Source of the DNA: Rikenellaceae bacterium
GTDB taxonomy: Bacteria > Bacteroidota > Bacteroidia > Bacteroidales > UBA932
Direction: 5' to 3'
Assembly (NCBI GenBank): GCA_003513895.1
Contig: DOSU01000164.1
Coordinates: 1-10,796, forward strand
DNA: 10,796 nt
In this document: positions 1 to 6,354 of the stretch, one piece after another
How positions within the stretch are numbered: the stretch's first letter is position 1
How the letters are laid out: every line of letters begins with the position of its first letter
The notes under the pieces: generated by a model
The model's input: only the letters and a program-made list of their open reading frames with translations
Database searches by the model: none
Told to the model about the DNA's origin: nothing
Made by a program: the position numbers and the translations under genes

Positions 1-376
1 TCATGTGCGCGGCCGGGATATCGGAAGAATAACTCTTGCCCGCACCCGGCTGCTCCCAGTAAACCATCACAAAATCATTTTCGATTGCTGTGTTAGTCTC
101 TTTCATAAACGCAATTTCCGGACTGCCCGGCCCTCCATGTAAATAGAGCATCACAGGTTTTGTAGAATCGGCACCTCGGATTATTACATATTGCTCCAAC
201 CCTCCAAGATTGATTTTCTCAATTCGCGAAATGCTTTTTGGCAGAACATTGCCATCCGCACCTAATATGGAATCGGCTTTGTTCGGGCTTTTAACCCACA
301 GAATTAATGATAAAGTAAGAATTACAACTGTCAATACAACTAGTATGTACAGAAGCACTTTGCCAATTACTCTCAT
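1..376 (-). CDS. Alpha/beta hydrolase, proline iminopeptidase-like (S33), C-terminus outside window
   Basis: The first 125 codons of a minus-strand gene starting with ATG at 374-376; the rest lies beyond position 1. Residues 6-27 form a hydrophobic helix (signal anchor or signal peptide), so the enzyme is probably membrane-tethered and faces the periplasm. HGGPG at residues 80-84 is the oxyanion-hole motif typical of prolyl aminopeptidase-like hydrolases. WEQPGAGKS at 107-115 matches the family's usual WDQRGAGKS but has Glu for Asp and Pro for Arg. The catalytic Ser, Asp and His would lie in the missing part, so activity cannot be judged. The gene begins 21 nt after the DUF1460 amidase stop on the same strand, so the two are probably co-transcribed. 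S33 members cleave N-terminal residues from short peptides, but close Bacteroidota relatives of this anchored form are mostly uncharacterised. Family assignment is confident, substrate unknown. Confidence 0.85.
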   Translation of the reverse strand, partial: MRVIGKVLLYILVVLTVVILTLSLILWVKSPNKADSILGADGNVLPKSISRIEKINLGGLEQYVIIRGADSTKPVMLYLHGGPGSPEIAFMKETNTAIENDFVMVYWEQPGAGKSYSSDIPAAHM

Positions 377-397
377 GTGATTATTATTTATTAGTTT

Positions 398-1255
398 TTA
401 AAATTGCGCTCTGGCCAGGACAATTCCAGTGTTTCTGCCGGTACCCTTTACAAAAACAGACAGCGGTTCCTTGTTTAAAACCACTTTCTTTTGCGAAGAG
501 GAGGCGTGGAAAAAAGTGAGTTTATCGCCCTCTTTATAAATGATTCCAACATGGGAAATGTCGATCCCAGGAAGAGTAGTTACAAAACCAACCATATCTC
601 CGCTCTTTATGAGGCCGGCGTTCTGGTCAATTTTTGCAGATGGTATATAGTGATGATTTCTTGCATTAATTTCAATTTCTTTCGCCTTTACCTTTCCAAT
701 AAGACCAGCCTTGCCCTTAAGCTGCTTGTATTTGTCGGTATTGGAAGACATTACATAAAGATTTAGATTAAGAGGTTCTCCGCCTGCGCTCTGGGCAATA
801 CTTTTTACGATGCCCTTGTTCTGATTTTCGTCAATCCAGTCGGAAGTGTAGTGAAGCCTGTCGGTGTAGTCACTTATCAAACCATCTCTGTAGCGGAGCC
901 ATTGCAGTTTGGAGCAGAAATTGTCGAAAGTGAGATTCTTCGACTTTGCCGTCATTGCCAAAGCATATACAGTCTCCAGAAAAGTCGTACAGTCCAGCTC
1001 CCTGAGGTTCACAACCAACCCCTCTGGCTCAATTTCCATCGTATTAGCTACATACGGAACTCCAAGAAAGAATTTAGCAGTTTCAACAATAAGCTCATCT
1101 GCAGGCAAATCGGTCTTGCCTTGAATGTAGACAACATATTTGTTGAAAATATTGATATCCTCCGGCTGATAATAGATTGCCGGTTTGTTGGCCATCTGCG
1201 CAAATGTGCTGCAGAACAGGCTCGCGAAGAATATTGATAGTATTAGCTTTTTCAT
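398..1255 (-). CDS. DUF1460 family N-acetylmuramoyl-L-alanine amidase-like protein (exported)
   Basis: A 285-residue protein with a signal peptide at about residues 1-19 (cleavage likely near TFA-Q). It fits the DUF1460 family (PF07313), an NlpC/P60-like papain-fold group of peptidoglycan amidases. The nucleophile motif LDCTTFLE places the catalytic cysteine at residue 89. HVGI puts a histidine at 235, as expected for the catalytic His, and FFHASS at 248-253 is another conserved family segment. The length is close to the usual 250-300. Family members are thought to cut the bond between N-acetylmuramic acid and the stem peptide during cell-wall turnover or recycling; that role here is by homology. 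It acts in the periplasm, or as a lipid-free secreted enzyme. It is the first gene of a minus-strand pair with the S33-like hydrolase, and its promoter should lie in the 98-bp divergent gap at 1256-1353, where I found no clear consensus match. Confidence 0.9.
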   Translation of the reverse strand: MKKLILSIFFASLFCSTFAQMANKPAIYYQPEDINIFNKYVVYIQGKTDLPADELIVETAKFFLGVPYVANTMEIEPEGLVVNLRELDCTTFLETVYALAMTAKSKNLTFDNFCSKLQWLRYRDGLISDYTDRLHYTSDWIDENQNKGIVKSIAQSAGGEPLNLNLYVMSSNTDKYKQLKGKAGLIGKVKAKEIEINARNHHYIPSAKIDQNAGLIKSGDMVGFVTTLPGIDISHVGIIYKEGDKLTFFHASSSQKKVVLNKEPLSVFVKGTGRNTGIVLARAQF

Positions 1256-1353
1256 AGTGTAAATATAGATTATTTTTTAGACTTCTGCCTTGTAATAAAA
1301 TAGCACTTGATGTTACAAATAGGTAAACAAACAAAAAATAGAAAAATTGAATT

Positions 1354-2205
1354 ATGAAACGATTAGTGTTATTTTTAATTATTACAGTGTGCTCGCTGGT
1401 AGCCAGTGGATATAATTATATCGACGTTACCAAAACAGGTTCAGGTGAAAATTTAATTATTATTACCGGTGTGGGTGGAAACATTTTTTGGGGCGAGGCC
1501 ATAAAAGAAATTTCGCAAAAATATACTTGTCACATTGTGTCTATCAAAGGAATATCAGGCGATAAAAGCAATCTTGCTCCGGATAAAAAACTTATAGGGG
1601 ATGAGATTCTCGAATATATGAGGGTTAATAAAATTAAGAACCCAAATATTATGGGGCATAGTGTAGGGGGTAATGTTGCACTCGAAACGGTTTTAATTTC
1701 TCCGGAGGCGTTCTCTAAGATTATTTTAGTAGATTCGTATCCCTGCAATATGGCGATGGGTATTGTTTCTGTAACCGAACAAATGAGAAAGAGTCAGTCG
1801 GAAAATTTTAGCGGGTACTTAAACTCTTTAAACGACGAAAATTTTTTAAAATTTTGGGAAATGATGTCAAAAGGGTTTTTTAGAGATTCTTTGAAGCAAA
1901 AGATATTTTTAAAAATTGTTGCCGATTCTGAGCGGAGCTCGTTAATAAAAATCCAATCGGCCTTAATATCAGAAGACTTGCGCCCGGAATTGATAAAAAT
2001 AAGTACTCCTGTAATGGTTCTTTGTGCCGGCGAATCATTTATACAATTATCACTCCCGGAAGAAGATTTAACACAGCGAATCAATAATCAGTTTAGTCAG
2101 GTGAAAAAATATGAAATGTATATAAATATGAAGTCTAAACATTTTGTAATGAGCGACGAAAAAGATTGGTTTACAGAAAAAGTTCTAACATTTTTATCGA
2201 AATGA
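1354..2205 (+). CDS. Exported alpha/beta-fold hydrolase preceding an ECF sigma factor
   Basis: A 283-residue protein with an N-terminal hydrophobic signal (about residues 1-19, KR followed by a leucine/isoleucine core), so it is probably periplasmic. GHSVGG at 101-106 is the nucleophile elbow with Ser103. His263 in KHFVMSD is the likely catalytic histidine, and the acid is probably Asp127 (LVDSYP) or a residue near 223-227. GVGGN at 39-43 sits where the oxyanion-hole loop is expected. The substrate cannot be told from the sequence. The stop codon TGA (2203-2205) overlaps the ATG of the sigma factor (2202-2204), so the two are translationally coupled. By hand counts the gene is much more AT-rich (about one third G+C over sampled lines) than the sigma gene (about 45%), which suggests a different history. 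The start ATG follows an A-rich leader typical of Bacteroidota. Confidence 0.88.
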   Translation: MKRLVLFLIITVCSLVASGYNYIDVTKTGSGENLIIITGVGGNIFWGEAIKEISQKYTCHIVSIKGISGDKSNLAPDKKLIGDEILEYMRVNKIKNPNIMGHSVGGNVALETVLISPEAFSKIILVDSYPCNMAMGIVSVTEQMRKSQSENFSGYLNSLNDENFLKFWEMMSKGFFRDSLKQKIFLKIVADSERSSLIKIQSALISEDLRPELIKISTPVMVLCAGESFIQLSLPEEDLTQRINNQFSQVKKYEMYINMKSKHFVMSDEKDWFTEKVLTFLSK

Positions 2206-2720
2206 GCATAAAGACAAAAGAGGAACTTTTTGAGGAGGTTTACACCGACTACCGGCTCAGAATATACCGCATCTGCTATGGGTATATTTATGAGAAGGAG
2301 CAGGTAGAGGACCTCTTTCAGGAGATTATGATAAACATCTGGAACAGTCTGGATAAGTTTAAGGGAGATTCATCCATTGGGACATGGACATACAAGGTTG
2401 CCGTAAATACCGCCCTGCTTTACAACAGAAATACCAAACAGTACAAAAAAATACGGTGGGCGGCAAACGAGATAAACACATTCGCTGCCTTCTCAAATCC
2501 AAACGACAAAATTCAAATGGAGAGCCGGCTAAATCATCTGGGGCGATCAATTTCCGAACTCGATAAACAGGACAGACTCATAATTTCACTTATTCTTGAG
2601 GGTCAGACGTACGAGCAGGTAGCCGAAATTGTAGGGATAACAACAAACTATGTGGGAGTGAAGGTTACCAGGATTAAAAAACAACTTTATGAACTTCTTA
2701 AAAAATACAGCAATGAATGA
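2202..2720 (+). CDS. ECF-type RNA polymerase sigma factor (sigma-70 family)
   Basis: A 172-residue protein with the two-domain ECF architecture. Sigma region 2 spans about residues 10-77, with DLFQEIMINIW at 37-47 (core-polymerase binding and start of -10 recognition) and a region 2.3-2.4 segment SIGTWTYKVAVNTALLYNR. Region 4 spans about 113-168, with a helix-turn-helix from GQTYEQVAEIVGITTNYVGVK to the basic RIKK that should read the -35 element. There is no C-terminal extension. An alternative TTG start at 2166 would add 12 residues that lie inside the hydrolase gene and lack family similarity. The ATG at 2202 overlaps the hydrolase stop as ATGA and is preferred. No ribosome-binding site is visible, consistent with coupling to upstream translation. 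The next gene overlaps this one by 8 nt, the usual arrangement for a sigma factor and its membrane partner. Target promoters are unknown. Confidence 0.93.
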   Translation: MSIKTKEELFEEVYTDYRLRIYRICYGYIYEKEQVEDLFQEIMINIWNSLDKFKGDSSIGTWTYKVAVNTALLYNRNTKQYKKIRWAANEINTFAAFSNPNDKIQMESRLNHLGRSISELDKQDRLIISLILEGQTYEQVAEIVGITTNYVGVKVTRIKKQLYELLKKYSNE

Positions 2721-3321
2721 ACTGGACTTTCTTCGTAAAGTGTGGGAAGAAAATACAATAACAGACACTTCACAGAACTCGCCTGCTTTAAAGGAAAATA
2801 TGTCAATGGTTAAAAAGTTAAAAAACTTCGACCATTTTCAAAAAGTCATAAACGGCCTTAAAATTTTTATCATCACGATTCTGCTTATAACAATCGTGAT
2901 AACGCTAAATTTTGCAGGCATCGATTCGGTTGAAATATATATTGGAATTGCAATAATCTTCGCAGGCACTATAGCATTTATGCTGTACTATCTCAGGAAT
3001 CAGTTTTACACTTCAAAACTAGATTATACGCAGAGTTCGACCCGGTTTGCAAAAGAGGCAATTTCGCTGCTGAGAAGGCAGAACAGCATTTTCGGTTTAC
3101 CATTTATCCTTTTTATTCTGACGATGATAGTGGGTATAAATGTAATATTTCTCGGAATTCCATTGGAACCGCAATCGGCCAGCCCACTATTTATGCATAT
3201 AACCTTTTCTTCATTCATGGTCCTGTCCGGATTTCTCGGATACCGCATAAGAAGATGGAGAATCCGAAAAGAGATATATCCTTTGATTGCCGATTTGTCA
3301 CAACTTGAAAACCAGGAATAA
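2713..3321 (+). CDS. Four-helix membrane protein, probable anti-sigma factor of the upstream ECF sigma
   Basis: A 202-residue protein from ATG 2713, which overlaps the sigma gene's last 8 nt; an in-frame ATG at 2689 is less likely because it lies deeper within the sigma gene. About 48 N-terminal residues, starting with NELDFLRKVWEEN, are hydrophilic and probably cytoplasmic. They resemble the short leader (LxxLKxxW-like) of many Bacteroidota proteins encoded directly after ECF sigma genes. Four transmembrane helices follow at about 49-67, 74-94, 127-148 and 161-178, with a basic 95-125 loop (RFAKEAISLLRRQN) and a basic tail after helix four (RIRRWRIRK). There is no zinc-type anti-sigma motif (HxxxCxxC) and no FecR-like periplasmic domain. 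The anti-sigma role is inferred from gene order and topology only; it could also be another accessory membrane protein. Confidence 0.75.
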   Translation: MNELDFLRKVWEENTITDTSQNSPALKENMSMVKKLKNFDHFQKVINGLKIFIITILLITIVITLNFAGIDSVEIYIGIAIIFAGTIAFMLYYLRNQFYTSKLDYTQSSTRFAKEAISLLRRQNSIFGLPFILFILTMIVGINVIFLGIPLEPQSASPLFMHITFSSFMVLSGFLGYRIRRWRIRKEIYPLIADLSQLENQE

Positions 3322-3322
3322 A

Positions 3323-3547
3323 ATGAGCATGCAAATAAAATTCGCGACAATTATAACCGGTACATTTGCTTTAGCAGTTTACGGCGGAGCAAACCTTGTA
3401 AGGCATTATTCACCCACATCCATGCCCGACTTCGCCTATGGATTTTGCGAAGGCTTTTCGCTGGTATTTGCGGTATTGTTTCTGATATTGATTGGAGTGA
3501 GGGTGAGCAGAAATCTGCGGAAAAAAAATGAGCGCGTGGTTAGATAA
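3323..3547 (+). CDS. Small two-helix inner-membrane protein, last gene of the sigma-factor unit
   Basis: A 74-residue protein starting at ATG 3323, one nucleotide after the stop of the four-helix gene; an upstream TTG at 3287 would extend it into that gene and is rejected. A purine-rich AGGA at 3314-3317 could serve as ribosome-binding site. Residues about 6-22 and 45-61 are hydrophobic and likely membrane-spanning, joined by a short polar loop with HYSPTSMPDF. The C-terminus is strongly basic (RVSRNLRKKNERVVR), which places it in the cytoplasm by the positive-inside rule and suggests both ends are cytoplasmic. I do not recognise a family. Its tight spacing indicates co-transcription with the sigma factor, and a small partner of the presumed anti-sigma complex is one possibility. 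A perfect hairpin that could end the transcript starts 45 nt downstream. Confidence 0.72.
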   Translation: MSMQIKFATIITGTFALAVYGGANLVRHYSPTSMPDFAYGFCEGFSLVFAVLFLILIGVRVSRNLRKKNERVVR

Positions 3548-3591
3548 GTTGAACAGGCCGGTTTGGCGTGGCAAGCTACATGATTTCAAGG

Positions 3592-3638
3592 AGTTGCTAA
3601 AAGAGAAGAGGGCTTTGTCCTCTTCTCTTTTAGCAACT
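3592..3638 (+). terminator. Perfect 20-bp hairpin, likely terminator of the sigma-factor operon
   Basis: The left arm at 3592-3611 is exactly complementary to the right arm at 3619-3638, with a 7-nt loop (GCTTTGT). The inner part of the stem is AGAGAAGAGG/CCTCTTCTCT flanked by AAAA on the left and TTTT on the right, so the core reads as an intrinsic terminator on either strand, with the outer GTTGC/GCAAC extending the stem. It begins 45 nt after the stop of the 74-residue gene. The T-run is followed by AGCAAC rather than more Ts, so termination strength is uncertain. Confidence 0.65.
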
Positions 3639-3730
3639 ACTTGATATCCTGAGTGTTGGGCTCCTATTAAAAGCAAGTCTACGTAATCTTATCTTTTTAC
3701 TTGTTTAACGATGTGGGAAACTTTAGAAAA

Positions 3731-3936
3731 ATTCTCTCCCGCAATAACACTCGTCTCCGGCTGCGAGTTGAAAATCTCATTGCATAAACATTACATTGCC
3801 ACCTAATTGAAGAGGGCGATTCGGCCGGACGGAGCGCAGCGCAGGAGGACGCACAAGCCCGAAGCAGTTAGGTGGCAGTGTATAAATGGCAATGAGTAAA
3901 TACAACTCGCAGCCGGAGATTCGACCGATAGAGAAT
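3731..3936. repeat. Large nested imperfect palindrome with GC-rich apex (structured RNA or small mobile element)
   Basis: Four pairs of arms nest symmetrically. From outside inward: ATTCTCT at 3731-3737 pairs with AGAGAAT at 3930-3936; a perfect 17-bp stem pairs 3754-3770 (TCTCCGGCTGCGAGTTG) with 3903-3919, extended by TCG/CGA at 3751-3753 and 3922-3924 past a 2-nt bulge; CTCATTGC at 3776-3783 pairs with GCAATGAG at 3889-3896; and 18 nt at 3792-3809 pair with 3865-3882, with 16 Watson-Crick pairs and two positions that are G-U on the plus strand. Inside lies about 55 nt of high G+C (around GGCCGGACGGAGCGCAGCGC) that may form a smaller hairpin through TTCGG at 3820-3824 and CCGAA at 3859-3863. 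No convincing flanking target duplication was seen. The structure is certain; its identity is not. Confidence 0.8.
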
Positions 3937-3937
3937 C

Positions 3938-3977
3938 AAAAAGAGGACGCCTAAATGTATTTTAGATATCCTCTTTT
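3938..3977 (-). terminator. Terminator-like hairpin downstream of the ROK kinase gene
   Basis: AAAAGAGGA at 3939-3947 pairs with TCCTCTTTT at 3969-3977, and inside it CTAAA at 3951-3955 pairs with TTTAG at 3961-3965. Read on the minus strand the stem is followed by CTTTTTG, a better T-run than on the plus strand. It lies 48 nt past the kinase stop, so it most likely ends the permease-kinase transcript. It could also act on a plus-strand transcript through the large palindrome. Confidence 0.6.
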
Positions 3978-4024
3978 GAACGAAGCAATAAATAATTATA
4001 GTTGAGCAGAACTATCCAATAAAT

Positions 4025-4987
4025 TTATTTCAATTCCCAGGCAAGAGCACTTGCACCAAGAATGGCAGCATCTGATTCTTTAAGTTGAGAGAAAATAATT
4101 TTAATTTTATTTTTCCACAAATGAAGAAGACTGGCATTCATGCTATCTTCAATTGGTTTGAGCAAAAGATCGCCGGACCGGGCTAGTCCGCCAAACAAAA
4201 CGATAGCTTCCGGTGCACTGAATGCGACAAAATCTGCAAATGATTCCCCGAGTTTTTTTCCGGTATATTCAAAGATTCTTTTTGCAAGAGCATCTCCTTG
4301 ATAAGCAGCTTCAAACACATCTTTGGATGTTATGTTTTCAGGAATGTTGCGCAAAACACTTAGCTCATTTGAACTATCAAGCCATTCCCTTGCTGTTCTT
4401 GCAAGACCGATTGCAGATGCATAAGTCTCAAGGCATCCGGTTCTTCCGCAATTGCACTGGCGTCCGTTATTCCGAACTGCAGTAGTATGCCCAAGTTCAC
4501 CGGCAAAACCGTCATGACCGTACACAACTTCTCCATTAATTACAATCCCGCTGCCAACACCTGTTCCTAAGGTTATCATTATGAAATTTTTCATACCGCG
4601 TGCAGCTCCATATGTCATTTCTCCAACAGCTGCAGCATTTGCATCGTTTGTGAGAGCAACAGGAACTCCCATTTTATCTGATATCAGCTTAGCAAATGGA
4701 ATTGCGGTATTGCCTCCCCATGTGAGGTTAACTGCATTTTCAATTGTCCCTGTGTAAAAATTTCCGTTAGGAGCTCCTATTCCAATACCACGGATGTTTG
4801 CTATACCCCCGACTTCGGAAATCAATTTATTCAAAGCTGCACATAAATCGTTAACGAACAATTTGACATCTGTATGTGTGTCTGTGCGAATAGAAGACTG
4901 AGTTAATACTGTTCCGCGAGCATCTACAATACCAATTTTGCTTGTTTGTCCGCCAATGTCGATTCCGACAACATATGTTTTATCCAT
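4025..4987 (-). CDS. ROK family sugar kinase (glucokinase-like)
   Basis: A 320-residue cytoplasmic kinase of the ROK family, the usual length. Residues 8-21 (GIDIGGQTSKIGIV) form the phosphate-binding loop of the ATP site. Catalytic Asp115 lies in LTNDANAAA, GTGVGSGIVINGEV at 141-154 is the second phosphate motif, and GELGH at 163-167 gives the substrate-binding Glu164 and zinc ligand His167. The zinc cluster CNCGRTGCLE supplies Cys178, Cys180 and Cys185. All expected ROK kinase residues are present and there is no N-terminal winged-helix domain, so this is an enzyme and not a NagC-type repressor. It probably phosphorylates glucose or another hexose; mannose, fructose or N-acetylated sugars cannot be excluded. 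It lies 30 nt after the sugar permease on the same strand, so imported sugar would be phosphorylated at once. Confidence 0.93.
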   Translation of the reverse strand: MDKTYVVGIDIGGQTSKIGIVDARGTVLTQSSIRTDTHTDVKLFVNDLCAALNKLISEVGGIANIRGIGIGAPNGNFYTGTIENAVNLTWGGNTAIPFAKLISDKMGVPVALTNDANAAAVGEMTYGAARGMKNFIMITLGTGVGSGIVINGEVVYGHDGFAGELGHTTAVRNNGRQCNCGRTGCLETYASAIGLARTAREWLDSSNELSVLRNIPENITSKDVFEAAYQGDALAKRIFEYTGKKLGESFADFVAFSAPEAIVLFGGLARSGDLLLKPIEDSMNASLLHLWKNKIKIIFSQLKESDAAILGASALAWELK

Positions 4988-5017
4988 ATTATTTCTAATT
5001 GCTTATATTTTAAATTT

Positions 5018-6301
5018 CTATTCCGTTTTAATATCAAGATTTACATTCTTAGATCCGTATAACGCATAGAAAAGCATGTATGCGATTCCGGCAAAAACGA
5101 TCCAGTAGCTTGTAATATAACCCGATATGTCGGCAATCCATCCCTGAAAAGCAGGAAGTATACCACCTCCGCAAACCATCATCATAAACAGCCCGGAAGC
5201 TGCTGCAGTATATTTACCTAGTCCGGATGTAGCCAGACTGAAAATGCTGCCCCACATAACCGATGTACAAAGACCGCATAAAATAAGAAACATAATATTA
5301 AGAGGAACTTGAGCAAATCCAAATGAAATATCCGATTTGAATACAGGCATGTTTATCATTGAATCTGTTGGTATTAACATTGCCAAAAGGACAAATATCA
5401 GGCCGAGTGAAGTTACAGATATTAACATAGACTTACCTGAAATTTTTGCACCAAAGATGCCACCGGTAAATCGTCCTATAAGCATAAGAAACCAGTAAGT
5501 TCCAACAACAGTTCCGGCAACAGTAGGGTCAATACCCAGGCCACCGTCGAGTAGAGAAGTGGTCATGAAGAGGTTTGCAATATTTGGAATTCCGACTTCA
5601 ACTCCCACATAAATAAAAATTGCAATCATTCCCAGTACAAAATGCCGGAATGATAATGCACTGTGTTTTTCCTTAACCTTTTCTTTCTGTTTGGTTATAA
5701 AGGGCTCTGGAATGGTCACAAAATACAGAACCAAAAAGGTGAGTACAAATATTCCCATCACAAGGAACAATGCAGGATTGGCCTTTGCGATTGTTCTTGT
5801 TATTTCGTTCGCTCCCATCAGATAACCAACAAGCACAGGTGCTATGGTTGCGCCGATTGAATTGATAGTTCCCCCGAACTGTAAAAGTTGATTTCCCTTT
5901 TTCTCATTTGAACCAAGTCCGTTAAGGAGAGGATTAACCACTGCATTAAGCATACACATTGCGAGCCCGGAAACAAAAGCTCCTAAAAGATATACGCCAA
6001 AACTCTCTACCTGCCCGGACAAAAGAGTGATGGAAACACCTGAGAAACCTACAATAATAGCAGATAAAGCCGTTTTCTTGTATCCGATTTTCTGCAGAAG
6101 CATTCCGGCAGGGATACCCATAAATGCATAAGCTATAAAGTTGGCCAGATTACCCAGCTGAGAAAGAAGATTGCTTGCACCAAACTGGTTTTTTACAATA
6201 ACCCCCATAGGGTTTTGAAGACCGGTAACAAAGGCAATCATAAAGAAGAGAGCAAACATCATTGCAATTGGCAATGCATAGTTTTTTTTCTGAGTGTTCA
6301 T
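5018..6301 (-). CDS. Sugar MFS transporter, FucP/GluP-like (glucose/galactose-type proton symporter)
   Basis: A 427-residue inner-membrane permease of the major facilitator superfamily with about 12 predicted helices and a charged central loop (KQKEKVKEKH at 204-213) between the two halves. Segments recalling the FucP/GluP group are SQLGNLANFIAYAFMGIPAG at 47-66, the GYKKT turn after helix 2, the VNPLLNGLGS segment at 122-131, the GTINSIGATIAPVLVGYL segment at 144-161, and YVGVEVGIP at 231-239 in the second half. Members of this group import fucose, glucose, galactose or N-acetylglucosamine with protons. The partner kinase has ROK sugar-kinase features, which favours a hexose. It is the first gene of the minus-strand unit, with a candidate promoter at 6355-6362 and an A/T-rich leader before the ATG. 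The exact sugar cannot be read from the sequence. Confidence 0.92.
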   Translation of the reverse strand: MNTQKKNYALPIAMMFALFFMIAFVTGLQNPMGVIVKNQFGASNLLSQLGNLANFIAYAFMGIPAGMLLQKIGYKKTALSAIIVGFSGVSITLLSGQVESFGVYLLGAFVSGLAMCMLNAVVNPLLNGLGSNEKKGNQLLQFGGTINSIGATIAPVLVGYLMGANEITRTIAKANPALFLVMGIFVLTFLVLYFVTIPEPFITKQKEKVKEKHSALSFRHFVLGMIAIFIYVGVEVGIPNIANLFMTTSLLDGGLGIDPTVAGTVVGTYWFLMLIGRFTGGIFGAKISGKSMLISVTSLGLIFVLLAMLIPTDSMINMPVFKSDISFGFAQVPLNIMFLILCGLCTSVMWGSIFSLATSGLGKYTAAASGLFMMMVCGGGILPAFQGWIADISGYITSYWIVFAGIAYMLFYALYGSKNVNLDIKTE

Positions 6302-6354
6302 TAAATAATATTTTAAGTTTTAGTATTTTCATTAATAATTTCAACTCTTCAGGC

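Larger units (their letters stand above)
3548..4024. other. Convergent intergenic region without genes, rich in inverted repeats
   Basis: This 477-bp gap separates the plus-strand sigma unit from the minus-strand permease-kinase unit. I find no credible protein gene in it on either strand. It holds three separate inverted repeats (3592-3638, 3731-3936, 3938-3977), each listed on its own. The stretch 3639-3730 between the first two shows no repeat or gene that I can name. It contains TATCTTTT at about 3690, a partial match to the TAnnTTTG -7 element on the plus strand, which could be a weak promoter for a transcript crossing the large palindrome. That promoter idea is tentative. Confidence 0.8.

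Noticed and set aside
851..1237. A 128-codon plus-strand open frame opposite the DUF1460 gene
   Set aside because: It is a shadow of the amidase gene, which shows its catalytic motifs and a signal peptide on the minus strand.
1256..1353. Promoters for the two divergent units in the 98-bp gap
   Set aside because: Only partial resemblance to TAnnTTTG (such as CCTATTTG on the minus strand) was found, which is not enough to call a site in such AT-rich sequence.
2166..2201. A TTG start giving a 12-residue longer sigma factor
   Set aside because: The extension is encoded inside the hydrolase gene and the ATG at 2202 forms a standard ATGA overlap with a normal ECF N-terminus.
3287..3322. A TTG start giving a 12-residue longer small membrane protein
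   Set aside because: The extension overlaps the upstream gene and adds a polar stretch before the first helix; ATG 3323 follows the preceding stop by one base with an AGGA nearby.
3410..3676. An 88-codon minus-strand open frame across the small membrane gene and the 20-bp hairpin
   Set aside because: It is antisense to the 74-residue gene, runs through a terminator-like stem, and its translation shows no domain or signal; the plus-strand frame fits the operon far better.
3639..3730. A possible tRNA remnant or attachment site beside the hairpin
   Set aside because: I could not form a cloverleaf or find a T-arm motif with a matching duplicate, and no integrase gene is present.
3731..3936. Calling the palindrome an insertion sequence or CRISPR repeat
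   Set aside because: It encodes no transposase, has no clear flanking target duplication, and the repeats are inverted and nested, not direct and regularly spaced.
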